A DNA stretch of 64,000 bases from Telopea speciosissima (taxonomy: Eukaryota > Streptophyta > Magnoliopsida > Proteales > Proteaceae), in assembly GCF_018873765.1 (NCBI RefSeq), contig NC_057923.1, positions 60,940,593-61,004,592 on the forward strand, written 5' to 3'. The position numbers and the translations under genes are program-made. The notes under the pieces are model-generated. The model saw nothing but the letters and a program-made list of their open reading frames with translations, ran no database searches and was not told where the DNA came from. Below are positions 24,798-35,606 of the stretch, piece by piece (the first letter of the stretch is position 1; every line of letters begins with the position of its first letter).

Positions 24798-27700
24798 ATG
24801 CAGGCCATTACTGTGGGGTCTGAATTCCAGAGGGACATATTATATGAGGATTCAGGAAAGGCAACTGATTCTGCTCTTCATACGGATTTTTCAAAAGCAT
24901 TGCCATCTGCGCATATGCTCAACATCAACAACCATGAAGCTTCAAAAGCATTGCCATCTGCAAGATTTCTTTGTTCTGATAAAATGAAAATGCTAGAAGG
25001 AAACAATTACAATGTTCCAATGGTAAATGAGCCTTTTCCTTGTCTCGACTTGAGTTTTTTCTATGTGCTTTGCTTCATCAATGTGATTATTTAGATATGT
25101 AACATATCTTGTTTTGCAATTGTGAATGAGTTCCCGAAGTTTGAAATTGTGATATGAAGTCTATTTTTTTTTACCACAGGCAGGATATCTGTACCCAGAT
25201 GGTGAAGGAGAACCGCAGAACAAGTTCATGAGTGAAGATGAGATTTCAGTTCTTGTATGATTGCTTTCTTTATAATTTTTTATATCAAAACAACTCCTGC
25301 AAATTGAATGTATTATCCCTAAAAACTGTATGGAGGTGATGAGTTTTCATGTTTGGCAACTTCATTCTGATTATATGTTAATTTATTCTTGCTACAGAAT
25401 CATGTGTCTAGTTCACAAAAATCTGATGGAGATCAACCTAATGTTTCCCAACCTCACTTGGTTGTTACAATTGCTGTCCCGGGTTCCCCTTCCAAGAGTG
25501 TATCAAAGCGAAAAGCTAGGCATCAACGGAATAATACTGATCGTGTAAGGGATTCTTCTGCACTAAACCATACATAAATTAATTAGTTCTGGGCTGTCTG
25601 TATATGGTTAACATTCATAAAGATTATTGACAAAATGTTTTATCCATTCCCTCTGGTTTGGAACTAACAAAAATTATTTTTGTCTCTTAGTCAATTAACT
25701 CGTGTTTGACTTCAAGTATAATTGCCTGATATCATTTAGTTTTCTCAACTAAAATCTCTGTTCTCAGCTCAACAGGGCTAGGATTTCTGGAGGCATCAAA
25801 ACATTGAGAGAGCTTCTTCCATATTCTGAAGAGGTGAAATACGTCTCAGAAAGAGGGCTTCCTAAATATCTCTGAGTAGCATTAAGTATTGTTCTATTTG
25901 CATCATCTTTGCATCTGTATCAAACAAACTATTGTGACCATACAAGTGGCAGATCGAAGAGATTAAATGGTTTAGTTGTATCTTCCGCTGGTCTGCACTA
26001 TCAGTCTATGGTGGTACATGAGGACAAATTTACTGTGGAGCAATTTCTCTGATCTACTGAATGATAAATACTCTTGAAAACTTGGTCATGGAAGTTTACT
26101 AAATAACATTTGAGGGGAAATTTTACTTTGAAAGAATAGGAACTGCATAGATGTGGTTGTAGCTAGAAAATTTGCTCATGTACAGACTTTTTGAAATAAA
26201 TAGATTAAATGGATTTTTTTTTTTTCTAAGATACTGAAAAAATCCACATATTTGATGCCCTTAGCCAAATCATTCACAAACGTGTGCTTAATTTTGCTGT
26301 GTTTATGTTAACTTTAATATACATTCTAGTATTTGCATTGTATTTTTTAATTACTGTACCAAATTATACCATTTTTGCCATTTTCTATTAAAGGATGTAA
26401 ATAGATGGTCTAGATGATCAAGTATTTTCTGATCTTAGATCTGTTACATCTTGAGTTAGTCTCAGATATGCAAATCTCTATTTTGCAGAATAGTAAGACT
26501 AAGTTACCCTACTGTTTATGTTTCAAATGAGTATTAAATGTGGGGACAGTATGAGAAGATGGTTTAAGGAATACGTTATAGTTCAGAATCAGAGTTAGGA
26601 GAATAACTTGACTTGTCATTAATGACAGAGGTCCACTTTATTTATAATGAGAATTAAAGCCTAAGGGCAAACTAGTCAGATAGGGGGAAAATAATAAAAT
26701 ACATAAAATCCTAATGTAAAGAGAAATTATTCCAATCCCACGGTTCTCAACACTTATCTTATATCTTGATGGGAAACAGGTACAGAATGGGAAGTAAGAA
26801 TTTATGCTAATTCTTATCAGATATTGATCACTTGATTCCTAACATGATTATGATCATGCTAATGCCCCTGCTTTACTGAAGTAATCATATATGTATGCAC
26901 ATGCATCTAATTTCTTAATAACCTCTCTCTCTCATGTGCGTGCAGGCACTCACACACGTTTTTCCCCCCTCCCCCCCCCCAAACTAAAAAAGATAGTATC
27001 CATGTCAACGCATCTAGAATATGATTCAACAGCATGCCCCTTCTAATATAGGTGACTTCACATTAATATTTCTTGCTGGGTATTCATCTACCTGATCAAG
27101 CAAAATTGGGCTTTGTAGGGTAGTAAAGCTACTGTACTGGACGATACCATCGAGTACATCAAGTATTTGCAGCTTCAAATTAAGGTAGGACTTGGCCCTC
27201 AGGTTCTTAATTAGCACATATCTCTGATAGGTGATATGCATTTTGACACTTAGAAACTGGAAATTAAAAAGGAAAGTTGTAATCCTGAACATATGGTGTT
27301 CAGCTTTGGCAAAGTATTAAGTAGTAGCAGTAGCATAGCAGGACAATGAATTTTACTCGGGGTCAATTTTGCAGACGCTGAGTCAAAGCAGATTGGGTGG
27401 TGAGGCAACTGCTGCTCCTTTTATTCATCTTGAGGTACTATTTTTATGACATTTATCTTTTCACTAGAATGGTTTAGTAGATCAATTATTCGATTTTGAC
27501 ACTAAACATGGCTTCAAATTTATCATGGTGTAAAATTCTTGTGTGAAATGCATCATTTTCTAGAAGGTCCAGAACCATATATGTGGAAGAAAAGATGAGT
27601 CTATTTGTGCATTACCTGTCATTACTATTATTACTCTTACACGGTCCTTTTGCTGTTATCATCATTTTAATGATGGCAACAACAGCATAAAATATTCAAG

Positions 27701-28323
27701 GTCACAGGCTGCAGCTTTGCTAACACTTCTACACTGCAACCAGGACAGAGATTGGATATAAGTTTCACATTTGCTGATGGCTTTGGTCATATTTTGAAAA
27801 TCAGATTATTGTGATTGTCATGATCTTGCATGCATTTCTTGCTATAGTTTCACAGGCTATATATATATCCATTCCATTCTTTAAAGCTATATCCATAGAA
27901 CTCATACTGCATATCCCAACCTGATATAATTGATAAAAAAATTCCTACATTTTATGATCCCGAAACAGAAATATCAACACAAACATGCTGAACTTCCCGT
28001 AGGGCCATAGTGAACCCATGTCAAATGCTGATGACTGATGAAGTGATGATTCTTTCACTTACTCCCCCACACCTCCCCCAATCCCCCTTTACTGAGTTGA
28101 TGGTGCTTCTTCCTTTCTTAGATGCGGGTACATAAAGGTTTTTGGTGTTTTGTAGGGTTATGGACACTACCTGTTCCATCCGGATATGCTTAATGAACCC
28201 CTTGAAGAGATGATTGGAAGGTTAATGGAGATGGACATTGCAACTGCAACGCAGCTGTTGGATTGCAAGGGCATGTCTGTGATACCAATTGCTCTGGCAG
28301 AAGGGGTCTTCCAAAAAAGATGA
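24798..28323 (+). CDS. Atypical bHLH transcription factor
   Basis: Predicted nuclear DNA-binding or dimerising protein of about 268 aa. Coding exons: 24798-25022, 25180-25254, 25398-25544, 25768-25833, 27119-27184, 27375-27434, 28156-28323. All introns are phase 0 with GT/AG borders. The helix-loop-helix reads RISGGIKTLRELLPYSEE, then KATVLDDTIEYIKYLQLQIK, close to plant PIF and LRL/UNE12 groups. The basic region is unusual: where His, Glu and Arg normally read the E-box, it has RNNTDRLNRARI, with Asp for Glu and Asn for one Arg. The C-terminal segment GYGHYLFHPDMLNEPLEE to LLDCKGMSVIPIALAE looks conserved but I cannot name it. Exon 1 has an internal duplication giving SKALPSA twice. The start is uncertain: an overlapping upstream frame begins at 24604 and a stop precedes the chosen ATG in its own frame. 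Confidence 0.75.
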
Positions 28324-28905
28324 GAGGCTAATGGGTCAACCTTCTCTTCTTTGATTTCTCCAATGGATAATATTTTTTAGTGAAACTGAAAGTTTCTTCA
28401 AAGTATTTTGATATTTCTTCAAAATCTCTCAAAACCAAAGATGGTGGTAGTAACAGCTTTCATGGATAGGATGTTTCACAGTTGAGAGATAGTTTTGGTC
28501 ACTGGAAAGAAGGGTACGCTTTTCTTTGGTGGAAGAAGAAGGGTATTTTGGTTTTCATCTTTTGTTTAAAAAATTTAAGCTTGCATCTAATCATTTAATT
28601 AAGAAATCATGAATTACGCTATATGATTGTTTAGCATGGATTAGAAATAGCACAGGTTGTTTGTAATCTGATGCTGTGCTGCAGCTGCCTATGTATCATC
28701 TGCGTTGACTGTCTCAAAGCCAAAAAAATGACTCTAAGGTGCCTCCCTTTTTGAATATGTTCGAAGTCTTTTGTTAAGGTAAAAGTCTGATTTACCCCCA
28801 CCAGTGTCTAATCTTAATCTTTTAGGAGAAATTTTTTTTTTTTTGTCATTGTGTATGAACGTCTGATTTACCCTCACCAGAGTGTCTAATTCTAATCTTT
28901 TAGGA

Positions 28906-29119
28906 GAAAGTTTTTTGTCACGTAGGGTGAAAGAGAGAATCTCTTCATCCATGGTGATTTGGCCCTGTGATTGGACATTTGGACACTTGAGACGGCGAAT
29001 CCCATCATAATTTCCCGCCCCTATTGTCAAATGTCCGAAGTACTCTTCCTCTGTTGAATCAAAGGTTCAGATCCCTTGGCTGAAGAGATTCTCTATTCAC
29101 CATAGGTGAAGGAAAACTC
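28906..29119. mobile_element. MITE with about 44-bp inverted ends (AGAGAATCTCTTC family)
   Basis: The left arm contains GGTGAAAGAGAGAATCTCTT. The reverse complement of the right arm contains GGTGAATAGAGAATCTCTTC. A relative lies at 33875-34046. The target duplication is not clear. Confidence 0.55.
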
Positions 29120-29794
29120 ATTCCAATCTTTTATACTATTTCTAATACTAGAGGTCTACTTTACTTGAAAATGAAGAAAAATTGGTCCTACACTATATTC
29201 TTGCCCTTAATTCCCTACCAACGAGGGATTTGAACTTTTTTTTCACCAAGATGCTGTGAGATCTTCAAAACTTCAAGATATTTCGCAGGAAAAGTCAGTG
29301 AAACCAAACAACGTTTGGTAAATTTCAGTCCTTAAACTGAACTATTGTTTCATCTCTTCATGCATAGAGAGAATTGGAACTCATGACTGAAGAAGTCTTG
29401 CATGAAAGTAGTATTTACCTTTTCTTCTTATGGAGAACCTTGATTTTTGGTGACACAGAACCTCCATTAATGCCAACAACAGTGCAAACTAGAACTTGCA
29501 GTTTTAGATACTGTATCACCTCAGCAGAGTAAACTCTATACTACAAAGTTACCCCCTAGAAACACAAAAGAAACCAATAGAAGAATATCTCATTAACTAA
29601 AATGAAAAGGAGCCTTTTCGTGTGGAGTGTAATTATATTCCTTCTGTTAAAGTCATAGTTTACATGAAAGATTCAGCCTCTCTGGATTACAAAGTAAAGA
29701 CAGAAGGCCTGCAGTTGAAGAATAAGCAGCAGCAGCAAAAGAAAAGGAGTTTCAGATACATATAATTTCCAACACAGGATACTTACAGGAAAGG

Positions 29795-29816
29795 TTATAT
29801 ATATATATATATATAT
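29795..29816. repeat. (TA)n microsatellite
   Basis: Eleven TA units or so, just downstream of the small conserved gene. Confidence 0.9.
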
Positions 29817-29836
29817 GTGGGCAAGGTAAGGTAAGG

Positions 29837-30289
29837 TCAGCAAAATTCTGGCCTGGGTTTCTTTCTGACCAAGACACAGCCTCTCTGATGGTCTCTGAAG
29901 ATCTTGATCTCAGAGTAATCTCTCAAATCCTCAAGGCTGATGTACTGTTGCTTAACTATCCTTGAGAAGTCACTCAAGCTGTCATGTATCCAAACATAAG
30001 GGTGACATGTCTCATCATAGTAGTAAAGCAAGCTCTTTGTCCCTTCACTACCACCACCACCACCAACACTAGGCATGTAAGCCTTGTAAATGCTTCTGCA
30101 TTTCAGTCTCTTTGAAGAACCTGGCTTGAGTGTGTAGCCCTTCTTCAATATGGATCCTACCCTTATCTGCAATTCAAGTGGTTTGTCTGTCAGGTTCCAG
30201 ATTCTTGTTCCAAATCCTGAGGTCTTGATCACTTGATCAACACATCCATCGATACATCCTCCAATTGAGAAAACCCCAAAACTTGGCAT
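29837..30289 (-). CDS. Small conserved plant protein of unknown function (150 aa)
   Basis: Intronless frame from ATG at 30289 to TGA at 29837. The sequence starts MPSFGVFSIGGCIDGCVDQV and contains FGTRIWNLTDKPLELQIRVG, RLKCRSIYKAYMP, a Gly-rich loop (about 77-81), SLLYYYDETCHPYVWIHDS, QYISLEDLRDYSEIKIF and a basic end (VRKKPRPEFC). Dense aromatic and charged residues with a balanced composition argue for a real gene rather than a chance frame. I recall similar unnamed plant proteins but no assigned role. There is no signal peptide or membrane helix; the Cys pairs near the N-terminus could be structural. A foldback transposon lies about 80 bp upstream of the ATG, so its 5' UTR and promoter are probably affected or supplied by it. 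Confidence 0.7.
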   Translation of the reverse strand: MPSFGVFSIGGCIDGCVDQVIKTSGFGTRIWNLTDKPLELQIRVGSILKKGYTLKPGSSKRLKCRSIYKAYMPSVGGGGGSEGTKSLLYYYDETCHPYVWIHDSLSDFSRIVKQQYISLEDLRDYSEIKIFRDHQRGCVLVRKKPRPEFC

Positions 30290-30725
30290 TTCTTTCTTTT
30301 ATGAAACAATGGAGGGTTGTGTCTGTCTATTCTAGTCCATAACCATTCCATATTCACGGTATTATAGTGGGACAATTACTATCACTACCCTACACTTAGC
30401 CTGTATTTACTAAAACAACCCTATCTTAAACTTCTTTTCTGAAATTTCCCTGCTTTTAAACTTTTACATCTCCTTCTACCTCATGTTTTTAAATACCTAG
30501 ATTACCCTTCTTTTTCATCTAGTAACCTGCTAATCTATTTAACTTACCATTCATCTTCTATTTTTTACTATTTTTGTCCTTAAAATAGTAAAAAATGAAG
30601 CACCCACCTACTTCTTCTCTCCCATTATTTACTCCTTTCAGTTTTTTTTTGTTATTTTTTCTTTAATTTTTTTATTTAGTTAATTTTTTATTTAACATTT
30701 CATCCTCATTGTTCTTCAAACAAAT

Positions 30726-30984
30726 CATGGTTCTAAGTATCGGTATCGTATCGCCCATATCGGGCGATGTACCAATTTGTTAGTCACTGATACCGATACC
30801 ATGCTGATACCGTATCGGTAGCACGGTACTGACAAGGGGTGAAATGGTCAGAGAACTCATTTTTTTTAAGGAGATTCAGGGGTAATTTTGCCCGATACAG
30901 CCAAACCAGGTTGATACCGTATTGGTATCGTATCAATTTTGCATGTTATCGATACCTGTTTTGATACCGTGCACTAAGACCATG
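30726..30984. mobile_element. CATRGTT element nested in the left foldback arm
   Basis: Starts CATGGTTCTAAGTATCGG and ends ACTAAGACCATG. Interior words are GTATCGGTATCG and GATACCG. The flanks AAACAAAT and GAACAGAT match at 6 of 8 positions. Confidence 0.65.
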
Positions 30985-31079
30985 GAACAGATTGACTCTC
31001 TTCAAAAATATTAAAAAGGAAATTGAAAAAGAAGAGGAAGAGAGAGAAGTGGGGTGTTTTGAAGAGAGTCCATCTGTTC

Positions 31080-31325
31080 CATGGTTTTAGTGCACAGTAT
31101 CGAAACAGGTATTGGTAACCTGCAAAACCGATACGCTAATGGCCTGGATCGGCTGTATCAGGCAAAATTACCCCTGAATCTCCTTTAAAAATGAGTTTGT
31201 TTTTTACCATTTTACACCTTATCCATACCGTGCTATCGATACGGTATCAACACGGTATCGGTGATTAGTAAAACTGGTACGTATCGCCCGATACAGATGA
31301 TACGATACCAATACTTAAAATCATG
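31080..31325. mobile_element. CATRGTT element nested in the right foldback arm
   Basis: This is the inverted counterpart of the copy in the left arm, starting CATGGTTTTAGTGCAC and ending TTAAAATCATG. Flanks ATCTGTTC and ATTTGTTC match at 7 of 8 positions. Confidence 0.65.
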
Positions 31326-32291
31326 ATTTGTTCGAAGAAGAACAATGAGGATGAAATGTTGAATAAAAAATTAACTAAATAAAAAAATTGAAGAAAAAAC
31401 AAAAAACAAAAAAAGAGGGGAGAGAGAATAAGTGGGTGGGTGCTTTCATTTTTTACCATTTTAATGACAAAAATAGTAAAAAGTAGAAGATGAATAGTAG
31501 GTTAAATAGATTAGCAGGTTACTAGGTGAAAAGGAAGGGCAATCTAGGTATTTACAAACATGAGGGTAGAAGGAGATGTAAAAGTTTAAAAGCAAGGTAG
31601 TTTCAGAAAAGAAGTTTAAGGTAGAATAGTTTTAATAAATATAGGCTAAGTGTAGGATAGTGATAGTAATTGACTAATTGCCCCTATTATAGTTGAATAG
31701 AAAATTGATAGGGCCCAAAAAACCCTAAATTTCCTTAATTGCTGAGATTGAGAGACATAATTGGGTACACCAATAACTGTCTTTTTGTCTCCCAAGGAAA
31801 AGAAATTATTAAATAAATCCATTCTATTTTTTGTGATCTTCATGATGAAAGTGGTTTTTGTAATGATGCTTCAAAATTAGGGTTTCATGCTTTTAGATTA
31901 CTCTAAAGTCTAAACATCACATCATAAGGTACGTTAATACTTGGATGCATATATGATCTTGAATCTAATTTAACAACAATAATTTTTGATGACTCATCAG
32001 GTAGAGCCTTTGATTGTTACATGGACTGATAGTCTAAGATAAACATATATAATCAATACTTGCGTCTAGCAATTAAATATATATATTTTTTTAAATATAA
32101 ATCCATAAAAAATGATTTGGAAAATTTGATGATTCACAGTATATCAGAAAATGCAATTCTCACAATGATCTCTGGCTCTCTGCCAAGGTACAAAAAGCCT
32201 TTTGCATTCTATTGTTCCCATCACGTTACAGCTAAGCCAAACTTGTTTCCCCAAAATTTAGGGTAGAATGTTAAATAATTAAATAAGGAAA

Positions 32292-32479
32292 GGGAAAGAG
32301 TCCTTTGTGAGAGACAGTGTGGTCCCTGTGCATATGCCAGGGTCAATGAGAGCGTGCGGTCGCATCAATAGAGTGGTCATTATCACTTTTCATGGGGGCA
32401 GGGCGATTACTGTACCTCCCTTTGTGTCGGTGCCATCGATACATAGGATTCGCATTCCCCCCACAAAGAACTTTCTCCC
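32292..32479. mobile_element. MITE, GGGARAA family
   Basis: Left end GGGAAAGAGTCCTTTGTGAG; reverse complement of the right end GGGAGAAAGTTCTTTGTGGG. The ends match well, but the 9-bp flanks no longer do. Confidence 0.55.
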
Positions 32480-33874
32480 TTAAAATAATTTATAGGAAAA
32501 AGCTTCACTCTCATTAGCCGCTTCATATATGAGTGGGTCCACCCAATGGGACTTGAGGGGCCAAACTACATCTCATTAAATTCCAGCTGAAAATGTGACT
32601 CAAATTACAAAGATGTCATTTTGTATTTTTATGGTCATTTAGTCCTACTGCCTGTACTTTGTAAATGGGAGAGGGTTCCCTAATGCCTAATTGCCCAAGT
32701 GTAATTTTGGAGGAATATTTTGGAGGAATAAGAGAATCTCTTTTGGAATCTGACAAAAAGGAGAAGGGCAATTCTGATATATCATTCCTCACATGAATGG
32801 TGATATATATGGAGTGTGCAATTTCATTTTTGATTTGACGATGTACAAAAATATTGATTTAAGCCACTTTTATTTATTTATTATTGTAGCATAAAATTTT
32901 ACCCTTGATATGTATATGGGGTTCTCTACACATGGACCTACATTGTATTGCCGCATCACAAATAGTGAATCCTTGAAATACCCTTCTATGGGTAACCAAT
33001 TAATTTTTTTTCTTAAAACAAAAAACATTAAACCTTTTATTTTAAAGGAATCAATCTATGGTAAATTCAACTTTCAAATACTACCCACACCTCCATTTTT
33101 TTCCTCCTTATGATGGCATTGGATACTTTTCTCCCCTAACAATTAGTACTACGTAGCCCTAGGAAAAAATAAAAAACCCTGAATGGGAATGTAGCCCTGC
33201 GATCAAACACGGGATACGAAATACCCGTCCCATTCCCATAAAAGGTGAAAATCTCACCTATATTGATGCTTCTGCATCCACTCCCAATGGCCCTCGCATT
33301 GGCGCAAAAGTCATGCTATCTCTTACCGAACCCTCTCCCTCTTTATTGATCTCTGCCTTTCTCTAACTTCCCCATATCATTATCGTCTCCTGTTCCCTGC
33401 TCGGTTCAGTGGTCTAGCTCCTCTTATAAGGGGTGGAAAATGACAACCTAACCCCCTACCTGAACACACTGCTCGAGGGAGATTAAACCCTCTTAATTTA
33501 GTAATTAAATTCAATGCACAGTCCAGTGCCCTCTATTTTTTACCTTGTTCTTTTCAAATTCCATAGCAACATGGGCTGACCGTCAATCTCACTTGTTATG
33601 TCGTTTCCTTGAAAGTTTTCAAATATAAGAGAGGTAAGAGGACCAATTTTAGAGTTGGTACGTGGTCCCTGAGCCTGAAAATGTCCTCTTCAGGTGGGTC
33701 ACAGCAGTTGAGCTACTAAAGGTTTTCATCACCACCACAACCACCAAATTATTAATCATGATCACCAATTACTATCAGCTATAAATTTAGGAAAAAAACA
33801 AATATCACTGTTTATCTGTAAATTAATCAGATCATGCACTCATGAAGACTATAACAATCAGAGCTTCTCACATT

Positions 33875-34046
33875 CTTTTACCTGCGGTGAAGAGATAATC
33901 TCTTCAGCCACAGGATCTGGCTCTTTGATTGGAGATTCCTCAAATAAGGGTGAGAGTTAATTATGAGACTCATTGTTCCAAGAGTCCGATCGCAATGTCA
34001 AATCACCATGGCCGAAGAGATTCTCTCTTCACCTGGGTGAAGGAGA
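33875..34046. mobile_element. MITE, AGAGAATCTCTTC family
   Basis: The left arm includes GGTGAAGAGATAATCTCTTC. The reverse complement of the right arm includes GGTGAAGAGAGAATCTCTTC. Second copy of the family seen at 28906-29119. Confidence 0.5.
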
Positions 34047-35606
34047 ACTTTCAACTCATCTTTTTCAGTTTTTTTTTTTTTTTTTTTTTTTTTTTACATA
34101 TTGTCTCCTCCTCTCTCTTCTTTCTATTGGTAATAAAAGCTTTGCCTTTCCAAAAAAATTATAGCAGTAGATATGAGTCCATTTTGCAAACGAAGCATCC
34201 CAGCAAATCCGACCAAATGAGATCCTAATTCCTTTTTTACACCCACTGCAAGAATTCTGTCCATTAAAGGAACTCAGCCCATGAAGAACATTATTAAGAA
34301 CCCCTTCCATATACAACCACTCAGTTTTTAAAATCACTTCAAACCAGAAAGACCCTCAATCCAGTTTAGTGGTGTTAACAGATAAAAAAAAATATGATAT
34401 GTAAGTCAATATTTCCATCACATTGGATTCAGTAATACTTTCTCTCCTGTTCTGACCATATGGGTCCCTTGTGGATTCTCCCCACCCCCCGAGGCACCGG
34501 ATGAAAGGAAGAGCATTGAGCTTTTTGGACATCTTGGGTTGTAGATGCAATTTCGGTTACATGGATCGGACGAAATCGCTCAAAAGGGAGTAAAAATGAA
34601 GCCAATGAGGCAGTTAAAAGGGTTCAGACCAATTGAAGCCAGAGACTAAACCAACTCTTGGGCATATTGGAGAAACAAAAAATAAAATGAATTACAATAC
34701 CTATGAGTCACACCGAGCAAAGAAAATGTAACTTGGGACTGGCCATTGCAACTCCAAAAATTGATGTCATACCAATCAAATTGAAGCTAGACAATCGAGG
34801 AAGGGTTAGAAAGATGAAGATTATAGAGACAATGAGTTTCATTTAGAGAACAATGAATCACTACTTTGAGATTATTACATCAACAACTAAAAAATGGTAA
34901 TCTACAAAGAAAGAATTGACACGAATCTGAGGATAACAATATGAATACAACGCTTCCATAGAGATAACCTACAGAATGAGCTTAAGCATATCTTTGAAAC
35001 AGATCCATTGAGGCCGTGACTGATGATGGGGGGAGGGGCGCGGTACATTTGTCATTTCAAATACCTTTTCTTTTTGGTAATAAAAGATCATCGTTATATA
35101 GTATGACAAAAATACCAGTTAAGATTTAAGAGACAAAAGGGGGTGCTGTGTTTATTATTATTATGTTTATTAACATTTATGTTTTGTTCATTGATATATA
35201 TCTCATGCACACACCTGCAAATTACAAAGACATAAACATTGATAAAATGTTTATCAATGCACTCCAACAAGAAGCTGAACCTTGGACTAAATTTATATTC
35301 CTTTGTCAATTGAATTGGACAATTTACACTTCAGAGCACACATCCTTGGCTCCTTCCCCCACAAAATTGGGCATTTATCTCTGCAAATACATGTGTCACC
35401 ATAGAAAGAACTACATTGTCCAAGAATGAAATGCACAGAGTGCCGCACACAAATGCTTTGTATTAAAAACCTAAAAAATAACAAAAACAGCCAGTTCCTT
35501 TCTTCTTTTCTCTGGAGATTCAAACCTAAACGAATTGGTATAGGAACAATGAAGAGGGGGAGAGAATTTACATGGGAAAGGGGTTTCACTTTTCATGATT
35601 ATCTTC

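Larger units (their letters stand above)
28324..29836. other. Gap between bHLH and small conserved gene
   Basis: This holds the bHLH 3' UTR, a tandem duplication of about 60-65 bp (28785-28849 and 28861-28920), a MITE with long inverted ends (28906-29119) and a (TA)n run at 29795-29816 in the 3' flank of the next gene. No gene was recognised. Confidence 0.55.
30369..31684. mobile_element. Foldback transposon with about 630-bp arms, MULE-like
   Basis: The arms (about 30369-31007 and 31057-31684) are inverted copies around a loop of about 49 bp. Terminal bases are GGGACAATTA and GGGGCAATTA. The 9-bp direct repeat TATTATAGT flanks it exactly (30360-30368 and 31685-31693), as expected for Mutator-like elements. 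No transposase is present. Each arm contains a CATRGTT-family insertion at the matching position. Transcription through the element would give a long hairpin RNA. Confidence 0.85.
31694..35606. other. Gene-free stretch with MITE and retroelement remnants
   Basis: This lies between the foldback element and the 3' end of the VTT gene. It contains a GGGARAA-family MITE (32292-32479), a weaker relative (about 33165-33345), an AGAGAATCTCTTC-type MITE (33875-34046) and a poly-T run of about 26-31 bases near 34068-34095. The last may be the tail of a minus-strand retroelement extending to about 34370. Beyond 34400 nothing distinctive was seen. Confidence 0.5.

Noticed and set aside
34065-34337. 90-aa minus-strand frame upstream of a poly-T run as a LINE coding end
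   Set aside because: The tail-like run suggests a retroelement, but no conserved reverse transcriptase or RNase H motif could be read, so it is only mentioned as a possible remnant.
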